From Halomonas alkaliantarctica (GTDB taxonomy: Bacteria; Pseudomonadota; Gammaproteobacteria; Pseudomonadales; Halomonadaceae): 64,000 bases of DNA. The stretch's first letter is position 1; every line of letters begins with the position of its first letter. The position numbers and the translations under genes were made by a program. This document shows positions 16,610-25,199 of the stretch, one piece after another. The notes below the pieces were generated by a model that saw nothing but the letters and a program-made list of their open reading frames with translations, searched no databases and was not told the DNA's origin. The stretch spans positions 3,038,001-3,102,000 of the forward strand of contig NZ_CP122961.1 in the NCBI RefSeq assembly GCF_029854215.1. The letters are read 5' to 3'.

Positions 16610-18111
16610 GGCAGATACTCCCCGTTGGCTACCCGCGCCGCCCAATCCAAGGGGCTAAACGGGAGACCGGCAAACAGCCCTGCCCCCAAACTCACCAAGG
16701 CGGTAAACACCATCGGTAACAGCAGCCAGCTATGGGTTTCAAAACGGCCTAAGCGCTGCTCTTTGGGCCAACTGCCTTTGCCATGCGCGGAGCCTGAACG
16801 GAACCATAAGCGGTGCACAATGGGCAAAAAGTAGATGGCGTTGAGAGTACTGCTCGCCACGAGCACGGCGACGACCCAGTACATCTCGGCTTGAATCGCG
16901 CCAACCCCCAGGTACCACTTGGTAATGAACCCCGCCACGGGAGGAAGGCCAATCATGCCAAAAGCGCCGATGGTAAACGCAATGCTGGTCAGCGGCATGC
17001 GCTTGCCTGCACCGTCCATTTCATCAATACGATGAATCCCCAGCTCCTCGGCATAGTTACCCGCACAGAAAAACAGCGTGACCTTCATTAGGCCCTGATG
17101 CAGCAAGTGCGCTAAAGCACCGACCGTGCCGAAAGGGCCAAACAGACCTATACCCAGAATGACGTAGGAGACCTGGCTAACGGTGGAAAACGCTAGGCGG
17201 GGTTTCAGCTCCTCTTGGGCAATGGCCCTTAACGAGCCATATATAATCGTAATCGAGGCCGCTACCGCTAGCGTGGTAATAACGCCGAGCTCCACGCTCA
17301 GTTCAATGCCAAACAGGTCATAAACGACCCTCAGAATCCCGAAAGCCCCCGCCTTCACCACCGCAACCGCGTGTAACAGCGCGCTCACCGGTGCGGGGGC
17401 CACCATCGCCCTAGGTAGCCACCCATGTAGCGGTACCATGGCCGTTTTTACCGCCAACCCACCCACTAGCAGGGCAAATATTAGCGTTAGCAGACCGCGA
17501 TGATCGTTTAAATAGTCGCCCAAGCCCTCTTCAGAAGAGAACGATTGATCCCCGGTCAGGCTATACAGCAGCACGGTGCCCAGCAGCAGTACCACACCGG
17601 CGCTTAAGGTGTAGCGCAAATAGACGCGCCCGGCATTGAGCGCTTGCTTTGTACCGTTGTGAACCACCAAAGGATAGGTGGAGAGCGTCAACATTTCGTA
17701 GAAAATCAGGAAGGTAAACAGGTTATCGGCCAGCGCAATGCCGATCGTGCTCGCAACGCAGAGGCTAAAAAAGCCAAAAAAGCGCTTCCGATTGGCTGAT
17801 CCTTCCAAGTAGCCAATGGCGTAGATGGTGGTGCATAGCCACAGTAGTGACGATAGCCCGGCGAACATCACCCCTAGGGCATCGCTGCGCAGTACGAAAT
17901 CAACGCCACCGATCACTTGAAAGCTAAAAATATCCTCATGTCCCGCGGCTACCCGCCTAACCATAAGAATAACCAGAATGATCTTAACCACCGCAGCCGC
18001 TAGATTAATCGTCGTGCGCAGCCGGCGGGCATCTTCCGGCAACGCAAAGATAATCACCACCACCAGTAGTGAAGTAGCCAAAGCAGTCAGCGGTAACCAG
18101 GCGGCATTCAT
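16606..18111 (-). CDS. MrpD/NuoM-like proton-conducting membrane subunit
   Basis: Integral membrane protein of 501 residues, about 14 hydrophobic segments. All the charged residues of a working channel are visible: Glu139 on TM5 (FLIFYEMLTL), Lys222 (LAVKTAMVPLHGWLP), Lys253 (VVKAGAFGILR), His/Lys in LAHLLHQGLMKVTLF (Lys343) and Lys398 (FITKWYLG). Closest in pattern to the Mrp antiporter subunit D. The gene overlaps its neighbours by four bases on both sides, which implies coupled translation and fixed stoichiometry. In Mrp systems the subunit exchanges Na+ for H+; here the ion is not known. Confidence 0.9.
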   Translation of the reverse strand: MNAAWLPLTALATSLLVVVIIFALPEDARRLRTTINLAAAVVKIILVILMVRRVAAGHEDIFSFQVIGGVDFVLRSDALGVMFAGLSSLLWLCTTIYAIGYLEGSANRKRFFGFFSLCVASTIGIALADNLFTFLIFYEMLTLSTYPLVVHNGTKQALNAGRVYLRYTLSAGVVLLLGTVLLYSLTGDQSFSSEEGLGDYLNDHRGLLTLIFALLVGGLAVKTAMVPLHGWLPRAMVAPAPVSALLHAVAVVKAGAFGILRVVYDLFGIELSVELGVITTLAVAASITIIYGSLRAIAQEELKPRLAFSTVSQVSYVILGIGLFGPFGTVGALAHLLHQGLMKVTLFFCAGNYAEELGIHRIDEMDGAGKRMPLTSIAFTIGAFGMIGLPPVAGFITKWYLGVGAIQAEMYWVVAVLVASSTLNAIYFLPIVHRLWFRSGSAHGKGSWPKEQRLGRFETHSWLLLPMVFTALVSLGAGLFAGLPFSPLDWAARVANGEYLP

Positions 18112-19598
18112 GGGCTACCTCCATGCATCAATTCCAGCGGGAAATGCGCCAACAGCCCTAGAGCGAATGCAATCAGAGCAAGCGTTAGTGCGATCAGATC
18201 CATGCCCGGCGCCAAGGGTTGATAACGATGCCGTGGTGCCGTCTCATCAAAGCAGTAGCGAAACATGCGGAATATATAAGCCGCAGTGAGTAGCGTACCG
18301 GTTAATAGCGCGGCCACTGCCCACCACTGCTGGGATAGCACCATCGCTTGTAGCAGTAGCCACTTGGCGGTAAACCCCGAACTGGGCGGCAGCCCCATCA
18401 GAGTGATGGAGGCAATGCCAAACACTAATAGTGAAAGCGGCAAACGGCGGCTGGTACCGGCCAGGCCTTTGAGCGTGCTCTCCCCAGTGGCCAGTATCAG
18501 GTTGCCTGCGGCCATAAACATGGCGGCTTTAGCAAAGGCATGGCCCATCAGTTGCAGCCAAAACCCTTCCCAAGCCAAAGCACGCGGCAGCGGCGCTATA
18601 TCCGGCCCCAGCAGCAGCGGAAAAGCCACCATGAGGTACCCCAATTGGCCCACGGTAGAGGAAGCCACCAGAGTTTTAAGGGAATCGGTACGCCACGCCA
18701 GTAACCCACCCCATACAATCGCCAGCAGGCCTAGCCACGCGATAACACGCGGGGCGTAGAATGTATCGGGCAGCAGAATGCTCCATAGCAGCAGCAATAT
18801 AAACAGCGACGCCTTAATCACCAGCGCCGCATGCAGCGCGCTCACCGGTGTCCAGGCATTCTCGTGGACAGGAGACAACCAGGCATGCAGCGGAAACAGC
18901 GCGGCTTTCAAAGCTAGCCCTGCGCCAATCAGCGCAGCAGCGAACCACGCCACCGGTCCAGGCTCTATCACCCCAGCCAAACCCTGTAAATCCAATCGGC
19001 CCCAGTGGCCTAAAATCAGCGCCACCCCAAGTAGATAGGTTAGCGAGCCCACCAGGGCCAACAGCAAGTAGCGCATCCCCGCCACTAGCGCGGGCACCTT
19101 CCCCGATAGCAGCAGCATGCCGACTGCCGCCAACCCCATCAGCTCCAGCCCGGCATAAAGGGTCAATAGATCGGTGGCCAGCCAGATTAACGACAGCGCG
19201 CTCAGCACAACGCCTATCAGTGGCCACAGCCAGCGTGCCAACGGCCCGGTTTCGTTTAAACGCAGATACCCTGGTGTATAGAGCGCTGCCGCAACGCCAA
19301 TCACCTGGGTCATTAACAGCAACAGCACACTCAGCCCGTTTAGGCGCAGCGACAGATTAATATCGGCTATTTCCCACTGCCAGCGCAGTAGTCCCGCTTG
19401 GTCATAAGCCGATAGCATCATCAGCCCAGAGGCCAATATCGGCACACAGGCAAGCGCTACGGGCAATGCCCGCTTAGGAGGAAATAGTGCCGCCAGCATG
19501 CCCAACAGTAGTGGCAAGCCAAGCGCAGCTAACAGCGCCCAGTGAGTATAAAGAAGGGGTTCAAAGGTGCTATCGAAAAGGCCGAAGCGCCAAATCAT
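18108..19598 (-). CDS. NuoL/MrpD-like proton-conducting membrane subunit
   Basis: Second antiporter-like subunit, 496 residues and about 14 hydrophobic segments. Conserved charges: Glu152 on TM5 (YAGLELMGLA), Lys231 (LALKAALFPLHAWL), Lys262 (VIKASLFIL), a Lys in GHAFAKAAMFM and the TM12 Lys in FTAKWLL. The set is complete, so proton translocation is plausible. It overlaps the upstream MbhD/NuoK-like gene and the downstream MrpD-like gene by four bases each. It differs clearly from the next subunit in sequence, so this is an old duplication and not a recent copy. Confidence 0.9.
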   Translation of the reverse strand: MIWRFGLFDSTFEPLLYTHWALLAALGLPLLLGMLAALFPPKRALPVALACVPILASGLMMLSAYDQAGLLRWQWEIADINLSLRLNGLSVLLLLMTQVIGVAAALYTPGYLRLNETGPLARWLWPLIGVVLSALSLIWLATDLLTLYAGLELMGLAAVGMLLLSGKVPALVAGMRYLLLALVGSLTYLLGVALILGHWGRLDLQGLAGVIEPGPVAWFAAALIGAGLALKAALFPLHAWLSPVHENAWTPVSALHAALVIKASLFILLLLWSILLPDTFYAPRVIAWLGLLAIVWGGLLAWRTDSLKTLVASSTVGQLGYLMVAFPLLLGPDIAPLPRALAWEGFWLQLMGHAFAKAAMFMAAGNLILATGESTLKGLAGTSRRLPLSLLVFGIASITLMGLPPSSGFTAKWLLLQAMVLSQQWWAVAALLTGTLLTAAYIFRMFRYCFDETAPRHRYQPLAPGMDLIALTLALIAFALGLLAHFPLELMHGGSP

Positions 19599-20275
19599 AT
19601 GGCGCTCTCCTCAGGTTTACCGTCACGCCCTAGGGCCTCGACCCCTTCCAGATGCAAAAGCTGCCTTATCAACAGTGCACCCAGCATCGTCCCCAGCCAG
19701 GCCACTAACACCCCCACACTAATTAACGCCTGGGCAGCCGCTGAGGTGCCCGCCACGCCAGCCAACAACATAAACACCGCAGAGCCGAGTAGATTAAACG
19801 CCAGCAGCCGACGCAGCAGATGCCGGTGTAGCGCAAATGCCCCCAAGGCACAGGCGGCGATCACCACGCCAGCAAGCAGCAGTGGATGCTCGGAAGGTGA
19901 ATACGCCATGTCGGTCATGACAAAGCGAATCGCTGCACCGACCATCACGAACCAAGCCAGCGCCAACACCACCCGCATCATCACTCGCGACCAGGGCTCG
20001 CTAAATTTATCACGCTCTAGAGGTGAGGAGGCGCCGGGTAAAACGTGACCCAGGGCATAAAAAAAGCAGGGTCCGGTTAGGCCTACCCCTAGCACCAGCT
20101 CGACGGCTGCCAGCCAGGGAGCCCCGAGCTGCCACCAGGCGGCTGTCATTGCGGCCGCAAAGGTCACAAAAAAGTAGCAGGCGCGCACCAGGTGGCGATC
20201 AAACAGGCACACCAGCGCTGACGCCATGAGGCACAGCGCCAGCAGCACTTCTATTGCATCAAAGGAAGCTATCAT
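19595..20275 (-). CDS. Small membrane subunit, probable fusion of MbhD-like and MrpC/NuoK-like parts
   Basis: Membrane protein of 226 residues with about six to seven hydrophobic segments. The first half resembles MbhD or the C-terminal part of MrpA: a helix pair, then GAPWLAAVELVLGVGLTG, which fits the family pattern GAPDVALTEA.VGAGL and keeps the Glu. The second half has the three-helix layout of MrpC/NuoK: a first helix, FNLLGSAVFMLLAG, then AAAQALISVGVLVAW, close to the MrpC pattern PLPQALVLTAIVI. It is the first gene of the four-gene module and its stop overlaps the next start. No strong ribosome site is seen. The esterase gene ends 40 bases upstream, so a promoter would have to lie inside that gene or further up. 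Confidence 0.75.
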   Translation of the reverse strand: MIASFDAIEVLLALCLMASALVCLFDRHLVRACYFFVTFAAAMTAAWWQLGAPWLAAVELVLGVGLTGPCFFYALGHVLPGASSPLERDKFSEPWSRVMMRVVLALAWFVMVGAAIRFVMTDMAYSPSEHPLLLAGVVIAACALGAFALHRHLLRRLLAFNLLGSAVFMLLAGVAGTSAAAQALISVGVLVAWLGTMLGALLIRQLLHLEGVEALGRDGKPEESAI

Positions 20276-20315
20276 TCGTTTTCGCTACATCCTTGCATCG
20301 GTCACGAATAGGCGC

Positions 20316-20981
20316 TTAGTTTAGGCGAGAACTCAGCCATTTGCCGATATCATTCACCTGCTGGGGACAGAGCGCATGGGCCATTGGGTATTGCCGGTAG
20401 TTGACCGCGTAGCCCATCTCTTTTAAGCGGTCGGCACCGCTGCGACCCAGGCTTTCAGGCACAATGGGGTCAAAGTTACCGTGCTGCACTTCTATAGGGA
20501 TCTGACGATTGGCTTCCGCAAGGTCAATATTGTCTGCGGTCGCAAAGTAAGTCGACATGGCCAATAAGCCCCCTAGCGGCGCGGGGAAAGTCAGCGCGGC
20601 GTGGTAGGCCACAGCACCACCCTGCGAAAAACCTGCCACAATAATGCGTTGGCTATCGATGCCTTGGTCAATCTGCTCTTGAATCAGCGCTTGGATTCGC
20701 TCAGCGGATTTTTTGAGCTGGCGCTCATCAACCCGACGCCCCAAATCCATGGCCAAAATATCGTACCAGGCGGGCATTACCATACCGCCATTAATCGTCA
20801 CCGGCAGGCGTGGCGCATGGGGCATGATAAAGCGCACGTGTGAATCTTTGGGCAGCGCTAATGCCGGTACCAAGGGTTCAAAATCGTGCCCATCCGCGCC
20901 TAAACCGTGGATAATAAACACACAGGCATCGGCGGGTTGACCATCTTTCGGCTCAATAATCAGTTCGCCAGGAGCAGTCAT
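20316..20981 (-). CDS. Carboxylesterase / acyl-protein thioesterase-like alpha/beta hydrolase
   Basis: Cytoplasmic serine hydrolase of 221 residues in the phospholipase/carboxylesterase group (EstB, human APT1). The oxyanion region HGLGADGHDF is at 25-34, the nucleophile elbow GFSQGG has Ser119, and the rest of the triad is Asp171 (HGNFDPIVP) and His202 (YPMAHALCP). Everything needed for activity is present. I chose the ATG at 20981, which has AAGGA upstream, over an ATG ten codons earlier. Substrates of bacterial members are short-chain esters; the physiological role is not known. It precedes the proton-channel genes by 40 bases. Confidence 0.9.
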   Translation of the reverse strand: MTAPGELIIEPKDGQPADACVFIIHGLGADGHDFEPLVPALALPKDSHVRFIMPHAPRLPVTINGGMVMPAWYDILAMDLGRRVDERQLKKSAERIQALIQEQIDQGIDSQRIIVAGFSQGGAVAYHAALTFPAPLGGLLAMSTYFATADNIDLAEANRQIPIEVQHGNFDPIVPESLGRSGADRLKEMGYAVNYRQYPMAHALCPQQVNDIGKWLSSRLN

Positions 20982-20998
20982 GACATCGTATTCCTTAT

Positions 20999-21085
20999 TC
21001 AAAAGGGCCACCCTAGCGCAAACCCGCGTTAACAGCGAGCGGCGCCACGTTTAAAAGGGCCACAGCACGTTCAAAAAGGCCACAC
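20999..21085. repeat. Imperfect short repeats around the SLC13 stop codon and esterase leader
   Basis: The element AAAAGGGCCAC occurs near 21001-21011 and 21053-21063, and as AAAAAGGCCAC near 21073-21083. On the minus strand the last two form two adjacent units of about 20 bases (TGTGGCCnTTTTnAACGTG) spanning the SLC13 stop codon. They look like a local duplication. Confidence 0.6.
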
Positions 21086-22840
21086 GAAGGGAATCAAAAC
21101 GAGCGCTATGGCACCGGTCAGTATATTTAATCCACAGCCCAAACGCAGAAAATCGCTCACCCGGTAACCGCCCGGGCCATACACCATCAGGTTGGTTTGA
21201 TAGCCGATGGGGGTTAAAAAGCTCGCCGAGGCGGCAAACATGACCGCCACCACATAGGGCATCGGACTCACGCCCAAGCTTTCGGCAGCGCTCATCACTA
21301 CCGGGAAAATAATCACTGCCGCTGCATTATTGGTCACTAGCTCGGTGAGCAGCGCAACAACGCAGTAAGTGCCGATTAACAGCAGCAATGGATTCCCTGC
21401 CACGAAGGTGAGCACCCCGCCGGCCATTGCCTCGGCAGCACCCGAGCCTTGCAACGCCGACCCCACCCCGAAAGACGCGGCAATGGTGAGCAGCACCTGG
21501 GTATCCAAGCCACGCTTGGCGGCACCTACCGAACAGCAGCCCGTGAGTAGCGCCAATGCCGCCCCCAACATGGCAGCATTAAGCATGCTCAGCACACCAA
21601 AGGCGGCGAGCAGTACGGCGCCTAACAGCAAGCCCCACGCTAGCGGCGCTTTCTCATGGATCGGCCGGGCCGCGCCATTTATCTCACTGATCAGCAAAAA
21701 GTCCCGTGACTGTCGATGACGCTCAATAAACGGCGGCCGCGCCTCCAGCAACAGCACGTCAGCGGGCTGCAACCGCACTTGGCCAAGGTTGCCCTTAACC
21801 CGCTCGCCGCCACGGCAGATCGCCAGCACCGCTGCCCCATAAAGGGTTCTAAAGTGGCCATCGCGAATACGCTGGCCAATAAACTGGCACTGATTTGAGA
21901 CCACCGCCTCAACCAGGCGACGCTCTTTAAACTCTTTCTCCAAACTGGATGTGCCATCTCGGGAAGGAATTAAGCCACGAATTTGCTGCAACTCCACCGC
22001 TGCATCAGAGGTGCCTGCAAACACCAGCCGATCGCCGCCTTTGAGTTGCTCGCCAGGCCCAACAACGCTGACCACGTTGCCTGCGCGCTCAATCTCGACC
22101 AGAAACAGCTCCTGCAGGTGGCGCAGCCCCGCCTCTTCGACGGTACGATCCACCAGCACACCCGCTGGGTCGACCTCCATTTCGATAGTGAACTCGCGTG
22201 GGTTGGCAAACGCATTGGCCAGCCCTTCCCTAGCGGGTAACAGACGGGGCCCTAGCAAAATGAGATAGGCAAGCCCTACGACAGCGACTGGAACACCCAC
22301 CCAGGCCAAATCCAATAGGCCCATGCCAAGCTCTGGGTAGCGCTCCAGCAGCAGCCCATGCACCACCAAGTTAGTGCTGGTACCGAATAGCGTAATGGTG
22401 CCACCAAGGATAGAGGCGAAACTGAGCGGCATTAGCAGCCGCTGAGGAGACAAGCGCAGCCGACGGCTCCAGCTCATTACCGCAGGAATATAGGTAGCCA
22501 CAACCGGGGTATTATTGACAAAGCCGCTAAGCGCGGCCACCGGTAGCAAAAGCCGAACCAACGCGCCTCGCTCGCTTTTTGGCCGTTTGAGCACATAGCG
22601 AATAATCAGATCGATGCCGCCGGTTTCGCGAATGCTGGCCACCAGCACATACATAAACGCTACCGTAAACAGGCCGCCATTGGAGAAGCCCCCAAGCGCC
22701 TGCTGTGGGTCAATCACGCCCAGCGTCATCAGTAAAATAACCGCGCCCAGCAAGATAATATCCGGCCCCAGGCGTGAAAAGGCCATCAACGGGAAGATGG
22801 TGAGCACCACCCCGACCGCTATCCAAGCATCCAGCGACAT
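21071..22840 (-). CDS. SLC13/DASS-type permease with two RCK-C (TrkA-C) domains
   Basis: Inner-membrane permease of 589 residues. Two membrane blocks (about residues 1-190 and 375-589) flank a soluble region holding two RCK-C-like units: one around 205-285 (EMEVDPAGVLVDRTV... LKGGDRLVFAG) and one around 300-375 (LQPADVLLLEA). The helical hairpin motifs FVNNTPVVA, GTSTNLVVHG and VTNNAAAVIIFP are the substrate and sodium sites of this family. The ATG at 22840 has AAGGAT upstream and gives the usual N-terminus; an upstream in-frame start adds a non-hydrophobic tail. Such carriers move sulfate, dicarboxylates or other anions; the substrate is not predictable here. Confidence 0.88.
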   Translation of the reverse strand: MSLDAWIAVGVVLTIFPLMAFSRLGPDIILLGAVILLMTLGVIDPQQALGGFSNGGLFTVAFMYVLVASIRETGGIDLIIRYVLKRPKSERGALVRLLLPVAALSGFVNNTPVVATYIPAVMSWSRRLRLSPQRLLMPLSFASILGGTITLFGTSTNLVVHGLLLERYPELGMGLLDLAWVGVPVAVVGLAYLILLGPRLLPAREGLANAFANPREFTIEMEVDPAGVLVDRTVEEAGLRHLQELFLVEIERAGNVVSVVGPGEQLKGGDRLVFAGTSDAAVELQQIRGLIPSRDGTSSLEKEFKERRLVEAVVSNQCQFIGQRIRDGHFRTLYGAAVLAICRGGERVKGNLGQVRLQPADVLLLEARPPFIERHRQSRDFLLISEINGAARPIHEKAPLAWGLLLGAVLLAAFGVLSMLNAAMLGAALALLTGCCSVGAAKRGLDTQVLLTIAASFGVGSALQGSGAAEAMAGGVLTFVAGNPLLLLIGTYCVVALLTELVTNNAAAVIIFPVVMSAAESLGVSPMPYVVAVMFAASASFLTPIGYQTNLMVYGPGGYRVSDFLRLGCGLNILTGAIALVLIPFVWPF

Positions 22841-22984
22841 AACCACGACATCCTTAACTAATAAGCATGGTGGTAGTGTGAGGCCAACTTTATATTCTAA
22901 AAAGTTATTTTTAGAAACACTCAAAGATCAAAATGGAATATACAAGTGTGAGGCGTGACGGCCGCCTTACTCTTACAGATACAA

Positions 22985-23009
22985 AAAACCCCGCACTTGG
23001 CGGGGTTTT
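22985..23009 (-). terminator. Terminator after the cold-shock gene
   Basis: AAAACCCCGC (22985-22994) pairs with GCGGGGTTTT (23000-23009) over a five-base loop. On the minus strand the right order is stem then T run, 55 bases after the cold-shock stop. It would also stop plus-strand transcription. Confidence 0.88.
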
Positions 23010-23064
23010 CTGGTCAATCAACGCTAAGCGATGATTGCTAACATCTCAATGCTTAAGAATTAAC

Positions 23065-23268
23065 TTAAACTACTTTGATGTTAGAAGCCTGAAGGCCTTT
23101 TTTGCCCTGGGTGACGTCGAAGGAAACCTTCTGACCGTCTTGCAGAGATTTGAAGCCTTCTGCCTGAATTTCTGAGAAATGCGCGAACAAGTCGTCGCCA
23201 TTGTCGTCAGGAGAAATAAAGCCGAAACCTTTAGTGTCGTTGAACCACTTAACGGTACCAGTTGCCAT
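23065..23268 (-). CDS. Cold-shock-domain protein (CspA family)
   Basis: Single-stranded nucleic-acid-binding protein of 67 residues made of one cold-shock domain. It has the opening [16 protein letters not shown] with RNP1 (KGFGFI) and RNP2 (DLFAHF), and the ending [11 protein letters not shown]. The ATG at 23268 is the conserved start; a few in-frame codons before it have no ribosome site. It acts as an RNA chaperone in translation or transcription antitermination. Whether it is cold-induced cannot be told from the protein; a leader of up to 234 bases upstream, with an ATACCC/GGGTAT dyad at 23305-23326, would allow it. Confidence 0.95.
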   Translation of the reverse strand: MATGTVKWFNDTKGFGFISPDDNGDDLFAHFSEIQAEGFKSLQDGQKVSFDVTQGKKGLQASNIKVV

Positions 23269-23502
23269 GATCGAAATCCTCAATGTTGCTAATTAAACCG
23301 GGAAATACCCGAATTGCAGTGGGTATAACAAGAGACTTTCACCAGATTTAACGCTACTAGAGGCGCTTCTATACTGCTGACAACGTTCGACTTGCTAACC
23401 AACTGACAATATTTTGCGCTTAACCACCCTCCTCCGTCAATACCTCCCACAAAACGCTAGTTAATAGCTCTTGCCACTCGTCATTGCCGGCAACCCAGGC
23501 AG
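23269..23502 (-). promoter_or_regulatory. Long leader/promoter region of the cold-shock gene
   Basis: 234 bases without a gene lie upstream of the cold-shock ATG. On the minus strand a TTATAC box and a GAGGA ribosome site close to the ATG are visible, and ATACCC (23305-23310) can pair with GGGTAT (23321-23326). Long structured leaders are typical of cold-shock genes, but no cold box was identified with confidence. Confidence 0.4.
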
Positions 23503-25173
23503 CTAACGACGCTCAGCCAGCATCCAACCGGCGGCCTTCTCGGCAATCATCAGCGTGGGCGAGTTCGTATTGCCGCTGGTGATGGTTGGCATAACGCTCG
23601 CATCAGCCACCCGCAATCCTCTAACGCCGCGCACTCGCAGCCGTGCATCCACCACTGCCATGGCATCATCCTCACGGCCCATTCGAGCGGTACCCACGGG
23701 GTGAAAAATAGTCGTGCCGATATCACCGGCCAGCCGGGCCAGCTCATCGTCGCTTTGGTACTCGACGCCGGGCTTGACCTCTTCCGGCGCGTATTTGGCA
23801 AACGCAGGCTGCTCGGCAATGCGCCTTGTCACCCGTAGAGAATCCGCCGCCACCTTGCGATCTTCAGGAGTACTCAGGTAATTGGGGGAAATCGCCGGGG
23901 CCTGGCGCGGATCGCTGCTTTTAAGCCGCACGGTGCCCCGGCTGGTAGGGTTCAAATTGCACACGCTGGCGGTAATTGCCGGGTACGGATGCAGCGGCTG
24001 ACCAAAGGCTTCCAGGCTTAGCGGCTGCACGTGGTACTCAATATTGGGGTGCGGCTGATCCTGCGTGCTGCGGGTAAAAGCCCCCAACTGTGAAGGCGCC
24101 ATGCTCATCGGCCCAGAGCGCTTAAGCAGGTACTCAAGGCCAATTCCCGCTTTACCCCACAGCGTACTGGCCATGGCATTGAGGGTTTTGCCATTGGTAA
24201 TGCGATATATCGAACGAATTTGCAGGTGATCCTGCAAATTCTCGCCCACTCCCGGTAGCTCATGCACTACCTCAACGCCGTGCTCACGCAACGACTCTGC
24301 GGGGCCCACTCCGGAAAGCTGCAGCAGATGCGGCGTACCAATAGCGCCTGCGCAGAGCACCACTTCTGCATTGGCCCCCTCCTTGCTCAACATAGCACGT
24401 TGGGTTTTACCTCCACGCTCTACCTCTACGCCCGTGCAGCGCAATTCCTCAGCTCTCTGAAACAGCAGCCGATTGACTTGGGTGGAGTGCCAGAGCGTTA
24501 GGTTGTCGCGTTTCAGCGCGGGGCGTAAAAATGCTTTGGCGGTATTCCAGCGCCAGCCCGAGCGCTGATTGACCTCAAAGTAGGCCACGCCCTCATTAGA
24601 GCCGCGGTTAAAATCGTCGGTACGCGGGATGCCCGCCTGCACGGCAGCTTCAGCGAAATCATCCAGCACCTGCCACTTGAGGCGCTGCTTTTCGATCCGC
24701 CACTCACCACCGTGGCCGTGAAAGTCGCGGTGTTTTGCGTCTGCATCGCCGCTCTCATCCAGGCGATAGTGGTCTTCGTGTTTGATAAAGTCGGGAAGGC
24801 AGTTCTCCCAGCGCCAAGCGTCATCGCCGGTGACGTCCGCCCAATGGTCGTAGTCCCGCGCCTGGCCGCGCATATAGATCATGCCGTTGATGCTGGAACA
24901 GCCGCCCAGGGTTTTCCCCCGCGGGTAGATCAGCGAACGGCCATTGAGCCCTTTATCGGGCTCAGTGCGAAACAGCCAGTCGGTGCGTGGGTTATTAATG
25001 CAGTAGAGATAGCCCACCGGAATATGAATCCAGTGATAGTTATCGCGACCGCCCGCCTCTATCAGTAGCACCTTATTATTGGGATTGGCACTCAAACGAT
25101 TCGCCAGCAGGCACCCCGCGGTGCCTGCGCCGATCACGATATAGTCGAAATTGTTATTGGTGGGTTCTGACAT
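23503..25173 (-). CDS. GMC-family FAD-dependent alcohol/choline dehydrogenase
   Basis: Flavoprotein of 556 residues. The FAD-binding GAGTAG is at 15-20, the GMC signature [14 protein letters not shown] follows near 91-104, and the C-terminal active site shows the His in [11 protein letters not shown] and the Asn in [10 protein letters not shown]. The sequence is related to BetA but is not the standard choline dehydrogenase, and no betB or betI neighbour is present. It lies 26 bases downstream of the methylmalonate-semialdehyde dehydrogenase gene, so the pair probably oxidises an alcohol to a semialdehyde and on to an acyl-CoA (inference). The divergent LysR gene beyond mmsA is the likely regulator. 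Confidence 0.9.
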   Translation of the reverse strand: MSEPTNNNFDYIVIGAGTAGCLLANRLSANPNNKVLLIEAGGRDNYHWIHIPVGYLYCINNPRTDWLFRTEPDKGLNGRSLIYPRGKTLGGCSSINGMIYMRGQARDYDHWADVTGDDAWRWENCLPDFIKHEDHYRLDESGDADAKHRDFHGHGGEWRIEKQRLKWQVLDDFAEAAVQAGIPRTDDFNRGSNEGVAYFEVNQRSGWRWNTAKAFLRPALKRDNLTLWHSTQVNRLLFQRAEELRCTGVEVERGGKTQRAMLSKEGANAEVVLCAGAIGTPHLLQLSGVGPAESLREHGVEVVHELPGVGENLQDHLQIRSIYRITNGKTLNAMASTLWGKAGIGLEYLLKRSGPMSMAPSQLGAFTRSTQDQPHPNIEYHVQPLSLEAFGQPLHPYPAITASVCNLNPTSRGTVRLKSSDPRQAPAISPNYLSTPEDRKVAADSLRVTRRIAEQPAFAKYAPEEVKPGVEYQSDDELARLAGDIGTTIFHPVGTARMGREDDAMAVVDARLRVRGVRGLRVADASVMPTITSGNTNSPTLMIAEKAAGWMLAERR

Positions 25174-25199
25174 TAGTCGGCTCCGGTAACGTGTGGGCG

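Noticed and set aside
14837..20275. DAB (DabAB) inorganic carbon pump
   Set aside because: That system needs a large DUF2309 (DabA) protein beside the NuoL-like subunit; none is present.
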